DNA of 64,000 bases from Oehlia diaphana (Eukaryota; Glomeromycota; Glomeromycetes; Glomerales; Glomeraceae). Numbering within the stretch: position 1 is the first letter of the stretch; every line of letters begins with the position of its first letter. Both the position numbers and the translations under genes were made by a program. The notes beneath the pieces are model-generated. The model was not told the origin of the DNA, made no database searches, and worked only from the letters and a program-made list of their open reading frames with translations. The DNA is taken from contig QZLH01000064.1 of the NCBI GenBank assembly GCA_003833135.1, forward strand, positions 100,774 through 164,773. The letters are read 5' to 3'. Positions 23,244 to 34,729 of the stretch are shown piece after piece.

Positions 23244-26234
23244 AAGGTACAAATGTATGATAATTCTTTACGTATAATATAGTGTAACAGTTATGGTATG
23301 TTTGTTTGTTTTGAAATTTTAACCGTATGTGTATACTTACTACAAATATACTGTACAAAGAAAAGCCTGATTATCAAATTAAGGTTGGTTGCCGTAAATA
23401 ACGATTATTATATATCGAATTACAACCTTTAGCGGTTGTAATTACTACACTATTGTGGTTAGCTAAAAGATGGTATTTACTTGACTTTGGATTTACACCT
23501 ACAGTATTTACGGAGACCGGTCCAACCAATAATAAAATCGTCAATTTTACTTTTATTTACTGTGTAAAAATTTATTTGATACTTTACATTTATATATATT
23601 TTTTACATGCAAAAAATTATCTAAATTTAAAAAAATTTCCTGAAACTTGATAATTATAGAACTCTTTTATCATTCCTTTTATAATAATAAAGTTATTCTT
23701 CACATTCTTTTTTTTCACAAATGGATCAAATTCTAATGGTTCATTTATCGAATTCAACTAAATAAGCCAATCGTAACATAACAACATTAATTAGATCATA
23801 CCTGATCGTACTATAATAACGATTTACTAAAGTCTTTATTACGGTATTGTGCTTTATTGTTATTTAGGTATGAAATTTTAATCTGTATGCTTCTCTAATT
23901 GCCGTACCTGCTTCTCTGGATGTATTTATATAAATAGAACTAATCTTACAGGTACGAAGTCACCTATAAATATCATACCTATAATATTTTCCATTGTTTC
24001 ATAAATTAATATTCATTTTGTCAATAATGCCAACTGTAAAATACTAAAATTTATTATCAACGTCCTTTAAATTACGCTTTTACATCTTAAAAAATTTTAT
24101 ATTTAATTGTTCAAAATAAATTAAAAATTCAGCCGAATGGTTGTTAATAAACTTTTTTTCTGAATATTATGTCCATATGTTTTATATTATTTTAGCGCAT
24201 TTTGATCTGGCTGAGAATGCATCATACATTTTTTACTTAAAAAGTTCTGAAAAATTTTTTACTCAAAGATTCTGGTATATATTTTCATTATGCAAGATAA
24301 CTAACTTATTAATAAAAAAGATTTTCCTGATTTACATAGCCAAAGGCATTTTATAAATCATAATATTAGAATGGAATGAAAAAGAACAATATATATAATA
24401 TTTTTGCAGATCTGCTTTTTTCTTCACAAGTGATATACATATTAATAATAAAAAAAAAATCTAACTTTTATTAATATAGCTCTATTTTAAAAACATGTAT
24501 ATGAACTATGAAGTTCAATCTACAAATGCGATACTATTATACTATTACTATTGAAGGATATCTTTGCAAATTGTAAAAAGAAAATAGGGAGGTACAAGAA
24601 ATGTAAAATTTATACCAATGCTTCTGATAATTTTTATTTCTGAAATGGTTAATTTTTCACAAAAATAATTATATGAATCTATATGATATTTTTTATAAAT
24701 ATTCTACCTATTTTTTCCTTTTACTTTAAATTCGCATTAAAAGAATAGTATTCATTATACTTTAACATCAAATTAAACTGCATCACAAAAAAAATAGAAT
24801 TCTTGTCTTTTTACATGTTTAAAGTAAGAATAAAAAATATTAAATTTCTCTTTACTTATGAAACCACCCTTTTGGTTAATACACTATATTTATATAAGTA
24901 GTTTACTGAAGTGGACAACATCTTATATACAGATACTTAGTTTTTTTTTAGTTTTATTTACTTTAATACTAATTTTTTTATTAAGTTTTTTGTTTATTTT
25001 AATAAAGATCTTGTCAATTTTTGCAATAATACTTCTATTATATGCCTTATTTTTTTTAATTTTGCAATAAGAATTAAATATATATATAAAAAATTTATTC
25101 TTACATGTAAGAAGGAAAATTGGTTTTTGATTACATAATTAAGAAATATATACTAAAAAGAATTAAAATGTAAAGTCATCAAAAATTTGCTATAAGATGT
25201 TACTTTAATAAAACAAATGCAAATATACTATATATTATGAATCATAATACTTCTTTATATATAATATTCTTTTTATTAATAAATTTTTCACATGTTTTTC
25301 TAAAGTTAATTCTACTTTCACTGCAAAGCTTTACAGAATTAATAATAAACTTAATAATAAACTTAATAATAAATTTAATAAAGAAATTAATGCAAAATTT
25401 GGCAAAATTAATAATAAATTTAATAAAAAACTTATTAGAAAAATAATTAAAATTAATTTATGTAATGCTAACTATGCATCTGAGACACAAAAAATTTTAT
25501 ATTAATAATCAATAATATAATTATAAAATTTGATAATATTAAAAAAGTTTATTATAATAATTTTGTTTTAATATTTCTATTAATACTCTTTAAAAACAGA
25601 TTAATTCAATATTATACAATTATTAGAAGAAATTAACTAATTGAAACTGATTAATATATAAAGTATGTTGAAATTCCAGAATTTTTTTACTTTCATTTTC
25701 TATGAAAAATTTATACAATTTTTATTCAAAAAATATTCAATTAAATTTACTATAATTTCTGTATAATTTCTATATATTTGGCTATACAGAATATATACTA
25801 AAAATTGCAATAAATTGTACAAAAACTGTATAAAAAATTTATATAATTTTTGTATAATATTTATATAATTTTTATCCAAAAAACATCTAATTAATTTTAC
25901 TATGAACCATTTATTTATTCTTATAGATAATGTTATTTTGCATTAGTAGGAGTTCTATTGCTTTTCCATCTTATATTTTCACATAAAATTTAAATGGAAT
26001 TTGAATTGCACTGATAAAGTTTCTCTTCCTAAAAATGAAAAAGAAAATTTAATAATATTACACAAATACTACTTTTCTTTATATTCTATCTATCATTAAC
26101 AATTACATAATTATTTTATATGATAAACACCAACTTTTATTCCTAAATTTTTAAAAGTATCAGTATTTTGTAAGATTTTTTTATAATAATTAAGATTATA
26201 GTTATGAATTCATCTTTAATATATGTTTTAAAGC
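23244..26234. other. AT-rich intergenic, no gene recognised
   Basis: Contains a TTAATAATAAAC microsatellite-like run (about 25340-25440). Hydrophobic short frames at 24858-25070 and 25237-25446 are what A/T-rich DNA produces, and I would not call them genes. Confidence 0.5.
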
Positions 26235-27184
26235 ATTTTAGCAATAACTCTATTATATTGAAGATATCAAAAAAATTGCATTATCTAAATATGGAGAGTG
26301 ATTTTCAACTAATATAAAAATAATCAACTACTATTATTGTGATGTTGTAAAGAAAATCATTTATGATATGCATCTTTTGAAAATGTGAAAAGTGGTAAGT
26401 AGTATTTATATTGTATAGGTAATGCTCGTTTTACTCTTGAAGATGGCAAGCAAATTGCATTTAGCCGAAATGGTAAATGTCTTTCAATCGCATATAATAA
26501 TTCCAAAACTCCTATGACATAAAAATGCCATCAAGAATATTCCACTTAATAATATTAAAAATTCTGGTTCATGGTGCTCATATTGCACAGGTCATATGAA
26601 ATTAACTCTTGAGGATGGCAAAACAGATTGCATTATTAAACATGGGAAATGTCTTTAAACTGAATATAAAATCATAGCTGAACCACTTACTTGGCATTGC
26701 CAATCTAATCACCAATGGCAAAATACACTTAATTACATTAAAAATGGAGGACAATGGTATCCATTTTGTATTGACCGATATCAATCTATTGAGGATATGT
26801 GTAAACTTGTGCAAATAAAAAATGGAGATTGCCTTTCAGATCAATACTATAATTTATCTGTCAAGCTAGAATGGATTTGCAAGAATAAATATAAATGGGA
26901 AGCTATTCCTAATAGTATTCAATAAGAAAGCTGATGTCCATATTGCACAGGTCATATAAAATTATCTCTTGAGGATGCAAAGCAAATTGCATTATCTAGA
27001 CATAAGCAATGCTTTTCAACCAAGTATAAAAACAATCAATTACAGTCCACTCTCTATAAATGCATCCTCCTTGGGACCAGATATAAGAGTGCATTTAAAG
27101 AAGGTATGCATTTATAGAATACATATAAATCTATATGATATTAATCTAAAATTAAGGTAATACAAAAATTTTATAAGTAAACTA

Positions 27185-28188
27185 CAGTCGGCTCTCGATA
27201 TAACGAAGTTGGTGGTTTGGCCAATCAGGCCTTCGTTATAAGAAAATTCGTTAATAAAATATAGTGAATTTCGATATANNNNNNNNNNNNNNNNNNNNNN
27301 NNNNNNNNNNNNNNNNNNNNNNNNNNNNNNNNNNNNNNNNNNNNNNNNNNNNNNNNNNNNNNNNNNNNNNNNNNNNNNNNNNNNNNNNNNNNNNNNNNNN
27401 NNNNNNNNNNNNNNNNNNNNNNNNNNNNNNNNNNNNNNNNNNNNNNNNNNNNNNNNNNNNNNNNNNNNNNNNNNNNNNNNNNNNNNNNNNNNNNNNNNNN
27501 NNNNNNNNNNNNNNNNNNNNNNNNNNNNNNNNNNNNNNNNNNNNNNNNNNNNNNNNNNNNNNNNNNNNNNNNNNNNNNNNNNNNNNNNNNNNNNNNNNNN
27601 NNNNNNNNNNNNNNNNNNNNNNNNNNNNNNNNNNNNNNNNNNNNNNNNNNNNNNNNNNNNNNNNNNNNNNNNNNNNNNNNNNNNNNNNNNNNNNNNNNNN
27701 NNNNNNNNNNNNNNNNNNNNNNNNNNNNNNNNNNNNNNNNNNNNNNNNNNNNNNNNNNNNNNNNNNNNNNNNNNNNNNNNNNNNNNNNNNNNNNNNNNNN
27801 NNNNNNNNNNNNNNNNNNNNNNNNNNNNNNNNNNNNNNNNNNNNNNNNNNNNNNNNNNNNNNNNNNNNNNNNNNNNNNNNNNNNNNNNNNNNNNNNNNNN
27901 NNNNNNNNNNNNNNNNNNNNNNNNNNNNNNNNNNNNNNNNNNNNNNNNNNNNNNNNNNNNNNNNNNNNNNNNNNNNNNNNNNNNNNNNNNNNNNNNNNNN
28001 NNNNNNNNNNNNNNNNNNNNNNNNNNNNNNNNNNNNNNNNNNNNNNNNNNNNNNNNNNNNNNNNNNNNNNNNNNAGTAATATTCGTTATAGCAAATTTTT
28101 TTTTATATGTTAAAATTGGTACAACACTAAAGATTCGTTATACCAAATAATTCGTTATATCAAAATTCGTTATAACGAGAGCCGACTG
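27185..28188. mobile_element. Inner TA-flanked transposon (CAGTCGGCTCTCGATATAACG ends)
   Basis: CAGTCGGCTCTCGATATAAC starts after TA (27183-27184), and GTTATAACGAGAGCCGACTG ends before TA (28189-28190). Sub-terminal TTCGTTAT words repeat in both arms (GAAAATTCGTTAAT, CAAAATTCGTTATA). About 800 bp of the interior is unsequenced, so it could be a MITE or a short transposase-bearing Tc1/mariner/pogo-like element. It lies wholly inside the outer element, so it inserted later. Confidence 0.9.
27279..28074. other. Assembly gap (796 N) inside inner transposon
   Basis: Run of N. It falls between the two terminal regions of the inner element, which suggests that the assembler failed on a high-copy transposon body. 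Confidence 0.99.
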
Positions 28189-28743
28189 TATATAAAATTT
28201 TTTTATAAAGGGTGCATTTACAGAATATATATATATAAAAACCGTGCATTTAGCATTAAAGGCCCAAGATGGCACTAGATAAAAGGTGCATTTATAGAGG
28301 GTGCATTTATAGAGAGTTGACTGTACCACTATTATGATGTTGCAAAGAAGGCCATGTAATGTGAAAAGTGGTACCTGGTATCCATTCTGTTATAAATATA
28401 AACATGAACAATTATGTTGAGAAATTGTAGCAAAGTATCTTGGTCCACCATCTGAAAATCGCAAATCTGATTTCTTGAAAATTCCTGAACATCCTAAAGG
28501 ATTAGAACTTGATATTCCCTATTATGAATATGGATTTGCAATTGAAGTACAAGGAGAGCAACACGAAAATATATAGAATTCTTTCATAGAGGAGACCCGA
28601 ATAATTTTATCAAGCAACAAGCACGGGATCAACTAAAGAAAGAATTAGAAAAGAACTGGATTGCACTAAGATACGTTTGGTATTACGAAGACCCATATGA
28701 AGTTATTCCAGATCATCTTCAGGAATTGGGTCTCATTGATTAA

Positions 28744-29057
28744 ACTCAAAACTTTAAATGATGACTCATTATTCCAATATACACGTATATAGTATATAAA
28801 TTAAGGCCCGGCAAAGCGAAAACTTATGGGATTACTAATAAGATTTATTAAAATTAGGCGCATTTAATATATTTGCAATGCTAAGGGTTAAATTTTATAT
28901 AGCGTAATATCATTCAGTGGTCTGAACAAAAAGAAATCGGTTAAATGCTATAGCCATATCACGTGTGGTAATCATTTTTTGGAAGAACTGTAAGAAAAAA
29001 AATCATAAATGATTATATATAAAAGGTTCAAAAATCCAAAGATATATTAAGTGATAA
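28744..29057. other. Short intergenic, nothing recognised
   Basis: Spacer between the nuclease pseudogene and the 3' end of the convergent multi-exon gene. No feature is seen. Confidence 0.5.
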
Positions 29058-31427
29058 TTACTCTCTTTTTGCTTTAGGAGTCGTTATATGACTCAATTTG
29101 ATGGATTTCTTAACATGTCGAACAACTTTCGTATTTTCTACATTTTCTCTAAAAATTTGCGAATTTCTAATGGCTGTTTGACTTATTCTAGCTGTTCTGT
29201 TAAGAAGGTTCTATAAAAAAAATATCAGTCAGAAGTGAAGAAATCCAATATAAAAAACAGAGAAAAAATCGCTTACTCGATGAATTAGAAACTTTTTACA
29301 TAAAAACACCGCAGTGATAATGTCATCGTCTTTCCTTGGTAAGTCTTGAGAGGACCATTCCCACATACCGTACAAATCACCATTAATTTGAATTAAAATA
29401 TAGAACCGAATTTTCATTCCAATCACTTGGAAGAAGGGAATTGGTGTAGACTTTCAACGCGTTCTCAATATCTGATGAGAGAGGATTACAGCCACACTCT
29501 TCTATCCATTTTGTCTGGAAACTAATGTGTTGTGATCGAGCAACCTTGATAACATCTACAAAGTCGGTAACACTTTTTTTATAGTGATCTTTATGCGTGG
29601 GCCCGGTGTTCTCTCCAATGCCAATCTCGTCCCCATTTCTCTACAAATTTTACTATCGGTTTATATAACGCATTTGAACAAAATGTCAATTAAAACAAAA
29701 CTTACCCAGAAGATAAAATCACACGGCTTCCAGTTTGTCCTGATCGTGATCGGGAAGATTTTTCGTCTCTATCCGCATCCGAATGATTTTCCCCACTATA
29801 AAGGATTATTAATTAACTTGGTAAAACATAATTAACAAGGAATACTGATTCTTACTATATATATTTTACATCAGGCGCTTTCGAGAATGGACCAATAAGG
29901 TGCATGTCGACTGTTCTTTCTATGAGTTGTGCCACCGTATATATGCACCCAACCATTACTAAAATGATAACGTTATGGTTCAATAAAAAGAATGCTGACA
30001 AGAATAATTAAAGATTATTATTAAGAACTTACAAAGCATCCATACATTCTCCGATATACTGTGTATCTTTGTCATATATTTTCACATTGCTAGAGTTAAT
30101 ACCGAGCAAGGAACAAATACCCTCAATTCCTCGAGCCCTCTTTTCCTTAATGAGTTTTTTGAGACTGAAGGTTCTAAATTGAAGCGCCTCCAGCAGTGCC
30201 AGAGCGGATGGGTTCAATTGCGATTCCTTATTTACAATTCAATAGTTATTTGCTGAAGTCTTTAAACATCTGTGTCTGATAGGAATTCTTTAGCACGAGG
30301 ATGGTTTGGGCACGGAGAGACGTTCTCTGCTCTAAGATCAACGACACCCCAACACAGTGGGCTATAATTAACATGCATGTTAGTGGAGAACTCAAAGATG
30401 CAAATCGACTAGTTGATACTCACTTCGTCAAACAGGCCATTTTATCTTCTCGCGCGGTTTTAATTCCCTCTATTAACTTATCAGAAATTGTGGCTGAGTC
30501 ATCATCTTTATGATCAATCTTGAGTGATGAAGAAAAAGAATTAATAATAAACTAAGAAACTACATAACCATTAAAGATCCTACCCCTTCGTTTTCTTCTT
30601 CCTCATCCTGATCTTTTTTTCTTTTTTTTGGATTCCTTTGATAAAATGGGCATCGAAAGTTCCGTTATTGCGAGTTCCATTAATGGTATTACCCAAAAAT
30701 TTCGGTTGGTGGAAGAGAAACGAAGGTTTGCCAGTTCCTTTAGATTTACGCTCTTTCCTCCATTCTCTTGCTTCTCTGTAATCAGGTTTCCTTCCCAAGA
30801 GAAAGATAATTGGAATGTTAAAAATAACTTTGATAAATAACTTAATAATGTCCACCGGTTGTCTCGCAGACTTAACATCAAATGTAACTCGCAGTTTATT
30901 TGGTGCACCGGTGGTGCCAGTCTAGGTCATCTCACAGATTTGAACACAGAGAAACTCGCAGTTTGCTCTATGCCCCACTCTGGCTTTGTGGCTCGTCTCA
31001 CAGACTTGAATGATAGAAGTCTCGCAGATCCCCTATCACACCACCCTACACTAAAACTATCTTTTTATATCGATCTAGTAAAAGCTGGGCTTTATCATGT
31101 TCCTGATTCCGTTTAATATAGTTTTCAAGTGATAAACAATAAATTTCAATCTTTCTTTTGAAATGCTTCTCCTCGCACTCGTCCAAGAACCCCGAATGTT
31201 CCAATCACTAGCCTTTCGCTCGAAATATTTAAGTATTATTATATTTGAAATAATAGATTGTTAACTGACTTATGTATCTGAAAAAGCGCGTTCGCGTTTA
31301 TATAAGGGTCACAAATAATCGGTAGTTCGGTACCCCTGAACTTGTTGATTATTTCATCACACAGGCAGTCACACAGATGATTTGCATCAGAAACGCAAAT
31401 GTATCGTTCTTGACCCGTTACGCGGTA
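29058..31427 (-). pseudogene. Unrecognised multi-exon gene, probably frame-broken (C-terminal REase-like?)
   Basis: At least nine exon-like blocks with GT-AG borders read on the minus strand: about 31427-31270, 31190-31075, 30860-30584, 30518-30424, 30361-30268, 30226-30033, 29958-29856, 29795-29706, 29638-29277 and 29210-29058 (stop). Conserved-looking stretches in order: WGVVDLRAENVSPCPNHP; NPSALALLEALQF followed by SLKKLIKEKRARGIEGICSL; HLIGPFSKAPDVKYIYGENH; GDEIGIGENTGPTHKDHYKK; ARSQHISFQTKWIEECG; PFFQVIGMKIRFYILIQING; FLCKKFLIHRNLLNRT. Base composition is less A/T-rich than the flanks, which supports coding. Frame disagreements occur near 31180 and in the 29856-29958 block, and a one-base excess lies before PFFQVIG (about 29440). 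The phases of most other junctions fit. The intron at 30227-30267 would be only 41 nt. EIGIGE and the later hydrophobic strand resemble restriction-endonuclease-fold cores of lineage-specific fungal families, but that is a guess. It could be a pseudogene or an active gene with sequence errors. Confidence 0.6.
30855..31035. repeat. Cluster of CTCGCAG/CTCACAG motifs inside gene
   Basis: The words TCTCGCAGACTT, CTCGCAGTTT, TCTCACAGATTTGAACAC, CTCGCAGTTTGCTC, TCTCACAGACTTGAATGA and TCTCGCAGATCC recur at roughly 25-45-bp spacing. CCACCGGTTG/CACCGGTGGTG lie at one side. The block sits between two exon-like stretches, so it may be an intronic insertion or a repeat-bearing intron. Confidence 0.6.
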
Positions 31428-31589
31428 CTAACTTGACCGATACTTTTACATCAGAAACACGTTTATTTCTGTCGCATGCATTTTGGCGAGGCGAGTGTGA
31501 AATGAAAAAAATAAATCTAATACATGACCCAATATTATATGTGAATAGGCTATAAAAATAAATATACTCATATTAATATTTAATCACGT

Positions 31590-32160
31590 AGAGTCAAAAT
31601 ATGCTTCAGCAAGATTGCTCAAATTAGTCATGCTAGAAATATTAGGCATATTTGATTTTGATCACTCCAAAGATTTCTAATCTCAGGTGCACTTGTGCTA
31701 CGTTGCATTAATGCAACAGGCTTTCGTGGCAATGGAGGAGGAGTTGGCCCATTAGTGCTTCAGATTTTTGAAGTCAAGGAAATTGGCAAAACCATTTTTT
31801 GTCCAGCATTAGTAATACAAGCTGGCTCGAATTTTGGAGCACTTGGCATAGTATTTTCTGCTATAGTTGCTTTAGCCTGCACATAAGCTTCATAGAGAAT
31901 TGTACGAGTATCATAATCACATGATATTGATGCCAATTTATCATTTTCTGAGTGTGAGGTAGATTGGAAGAAAAGCTCTAGGCAAAGACGCAATATAAAT
32001 TGTTTATGTTACCAGATGCTAAATTCTCTACTATCAATAGATTGGAGAATATCTTTTCTTCTTGCATGTTTGTTTGAAATAGTATCTCCATTAATACATC
32101 TCTTCAAATGGATATTTTGATAGCAATCCATTTGCAGGTGTAAAAACTAAGAAGTCACAT
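31590..32160 (-). pseudogene. Degenerate coding stretch, unrecognised
   Basis: The minus-strand reading gives protein-like sequence with stops and shifts: CLELFFQSTSHSENDKLASI, then YDTRTILYEAYVQAKATIAE, MPSAPKFEPACITNAGQK, PPPLPRKPVALMQRSTSAP. One uninterrupted part spans 31760-31993. No family is recognised. It lies downstream of the hAT remnant and may be cargo, a captured exon set or an independent dead gene. Confidence 0.4.
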
Positions 32161-32834
32161 ACACTGCAATATATATAATTGGTTGAATGATTATGGATCC
32201 TATCATCTTCATATTACTTCCATATAGGGCATAGAATCGGATTGGATAACCCAATTCGAAATTTGATTTGCTAGACTGGTCTCAAATCTGGTTAAATTTG
32301 AATCAAATTTCAGATTTAATTTATAATCTGAATTCATGATCCAATTTACAAAATAGATTTTATTTTAGTATTTGGTTTGAAATTTGATTTATAAATTAGA
32401 TTTGAACTTAAAAACCAGACCTCAATTCAAATCAAAAAATTTAACTGGATTATTTAACCAAACCGAATTTCAAACCAAATAATAATTCAAATTAAATATT
32501 TGATTTGCAGTTAGTTCAGTTTTTTGCTTAGTTATATTATTAAATATTTATATTTTTGAATAATATTAATTAAATAAATTAATTATTATATTATTATAAT
32601 GAAATTGGTTTTTTTTATAAAGCATAATATAAGTTTTCTTAAATTAATGTAATATTATTACATTATTTATATATACAAATTAAAAATTAATTAAATTAAC
32701 TAAAAAGTGTGTGAATTGCAAAAATAATTATATAAATTCTACTGTCTAAAATATGTAAATTATTTTATTAGTAAGATATATTAAATGTTCAATTCAATAA
32801 AGTTTAATGCTAATACAAATTATACAATTACTAT
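32161..32834. other. Spacer with AATTTGATT-rich internal repeats
   Basis: From 32230 to 32510 the words AATTTGATT, GATTTGAA and AAACCAAAT recur in both orientations, and CGGATTGGATAACCCAATTCG is a near-palindrome. The stretch may be a terminal region of the neighbouring hAT element. No gene is seen. Confidence 0.4.
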
Positions 32835-34640
32835 TCACAAATTATGGGGAGGAAATATAGAAAAGAGCGATGAATTTTGTTTAAGAAATAATAGTTCATT
32901 GACTATATCTGGGTCTAATGAACTTCTAAGTACATTCAGATGCAAGCCAGCATCAGAAAATAGTCGTTCTGAAGAAACAGAAGTAGCTGGTATAGAAAGA
33001 TATTTTTGGACAATTTGATGTAAAATTGGAAAACGTTGAGCATGATCTTTCTATCAGTTAAGAGGATTACAACTAAGCATTTCTCTGAAAAGGGCTAGAT
33101 AATCATCAATCTCTGAAATTCTTTCATCTGCTTCATTAATATCATCAAATAATTCAGCTATAAGACTTTCAAAAGTATTTATTGTCATTCTTCTTGATGG
33201 GGTTGGAATGACAGAGGTTATCTTCATTTACAGTTTCGTACTCACTAATTAAAGTTCTCAATTTTTGGATTGCAATCACTTGCAAATCCTCTTCAGGTGT
33301 TCATTTGAAACTTTTATACCTTGGGTCTAATAACGAAGCCAGAATTGCAGTATCTTTAAGAACTTTTCAGTATTGATTCAATGATAACGAAATAGCAGCT
33401 TTAACTTTATCTAATAATCTATTTGTAATAACAGAATCCTCAATTACATGGCAATTTTTGAATCTAGAATCTGTATTTATACGTCTTATCCTTATAGGTT
33501 GTAGATTTCTTTGTCCTCTACTTGTACTATCACGTTATAGTCTTACAATTGAATGAGTAATTCTTCACACTGAAATATTTGATCTCATATTAAAATCTTC
33601 ATCCTCAAATTGGACTGGAGAATCAGTAGACTCTTTTGTAATATAAAGTTATAAATGAATTATCAAGTAATGGTTAAGTTTTATACTTTAAATTCCAAAC
33701 ATACCAGAAATTTCTGCTACTGTTTCAGTGGAATTAAAAATATTATAATAATAATTCTCACTTTAGTTTTCAGGTGGAGCAAAACAAAATAATAAATGAT
33801 GCATCAAAGATATATAATAAATAATGTAACATATTTAGAACTAGAAAGTTATTTTGTTATTTTAAGAAAAGGTTTTAACAATACAGTTAATTCTTCAAGT
33901 AACCTAGCAATCATAATTAATATTTTAAATGCATTCTATAATATAAAGTTAACAGTTATATAACTTAAATACTTACTTCCACTCATCTAGCGTTAAAGCT
34001 ATTTGTTCTAGATAGTCACCATCATTTTTATCTGTCCTATCACTAGAAAGATGCAGGGTATTTGTCAAATATTGAATGGGATGATATAATGCAATTAATC
34101 GTTTTCATGCAAGATGAGCAGAATTCTAACGTGTTTTAATGTCAAGTTAAACATCTAAAATCTTTTTAAATCCACATTGTACTTGAGCTTCACAAAGCCG
34201 TTCACTTTGTTTTGGACTTGTAGTAAAAAAAAGCATCAAAATTTTAACACGTTTAGTAAATTGTGCAACTTGTGTAAGTCCTTTTGTAACACTAAGATGA
34301 ATAGTATGAGCAGCACAGCTAATACTTTGAACATCTTTCATGAGTTATACAGCCTTTAAGATATTTGTTCCATTATCTGTTGTTGTGGTAAAAATTTTGT
34401 GGTGAATTTGCCAATGCTTAAAGATTCAGACAAGAGCATTTTTTACATTTTCAGCAGTATAAAGGGATGGTAGTAACACTTCACAGAAAAGAATAGCTTT
34501 ATAAATGTTAAAATTTTTATCAACCCAATTTATTGTTATTTCAATATATTCATCATTTCAGCAAGATGTCTACATGTTAGTAGTAAAATTGATAGTTTCA
34601 GATTTGCTAACTAGCATACCTAAAAGTTGTTCAGTGCTCT
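32835..34640 (-). pseudogene. hAT-superfamily transposase pseudogene
   Basis: Minus-strand fragments match hAT transposases in order. They are ISCAAHTIHLSVTKGLTQV and TTSPKQSERLCEAQVQCG (34147-34341; catalytic-region CAAHT-x-QL-type motif). Next come LKDTAILASLLDPRYKSF (about 33290-33360) and FESLIAELFDDINEADERIS (about 33100-33180). The C-terminal dimerisation motif is [20 protein letters not shown] followed by [15 protein letters not shown] (about 32860-33010). It ends at a TGA at 32835. Several stops and shifts and an A/T-rich interruption at about 33560-33960 break the frame, and the N-terminal BED finger region is not visible where the satellite array begins. Known role of the family: cut-and-paste transposition with 8-bp target duplications. 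No matching terminal repeats were found, so the boundaries are unknown. Confidence 0.85.
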
Positions 34641-34729
34641 GTTTATATATATCCTGTATAATTTTTTTATAGTTTTCACACATGAAATATCAAAATCAGG
34701 TTCTAGTTCATGAATAAGATCAAAAAAAT

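Larger units (their letters stand above)
27043..28323. mobile_element. Outer TA-flanked transposon/MITE (CAGTCCACTCTCTATAAATGC ends)
   Basis: The left end (CAGTCCACTCTCTATAAATG after TA at 27041-27042) and right end (GCATTTATAGAGAGTTGACTG before TA at 28324-28325) are near-perfect inverted repeats. The TA duplication fits Tc1/mariner/pogo-type insertion. The host sequence is cut inside the zinc-ribbon pseudogene: flanks AACAATCAAT and CCACTATTATGATGTTGCAAAG match the uninterrupted paralogous unit AATCAACTACTATTATTGTG at about 26318. Another complete transposon sits inside it. Confidence 0.88.
26235..28743 (+). pseudogene. Zinc-ribbon-repeat plus Vsr-like (PD-(D/E)xK) nuclease pseudogene
   Basis: Frame-hopping translation shows repeated modules of about 65-75 residues ending in WCPYC-type knuckles: GSWCSYCTGHMKLTLEDGK (about 26566), GGQWYPFCIDRYQSIEDM (about 26745) and CPYCTGHIKLSLEDAKQ (about 26937). 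Between them are L-x-W-x-C and W-x-x-x-P-N-S-I motifs (KLEWICKNKYKWEAIPNSI). This matches the treble-clef/zinc-ribbon repeat family (Pfam DUF4379-like, from memory). At 28441-28743 a nuclease domain follows: GLELDIPYYEYGFAIEVQGE with EQH after it, then QQARDQLKKELEKNWIALRY and YYEDPYEVIP. This is the D...E-x-Q-G-x-Q-H plus RD pattern of Vsr/very-short-patch-like endonucleases. Breaks: several stops, a one-base loss right after EQHE (about 28567), degraded Cys residues, and insertion of two nested transposons at 27043-28323. The gene is dead here, and intact relatives probably exist elsewhere in the genome. Confidence 0.75.

Noticed and set aside
24858..25446. Hydrophobic frames that look like membrane proteins
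   Set aside because: Leu/Ile/Phe-rich frames arise from TTT/TTA/ATT codons of A/T-rich DNA.
27264..28079. Open frame across the second gap
   Set aside because: Consists almost entirely of N within a transposon.
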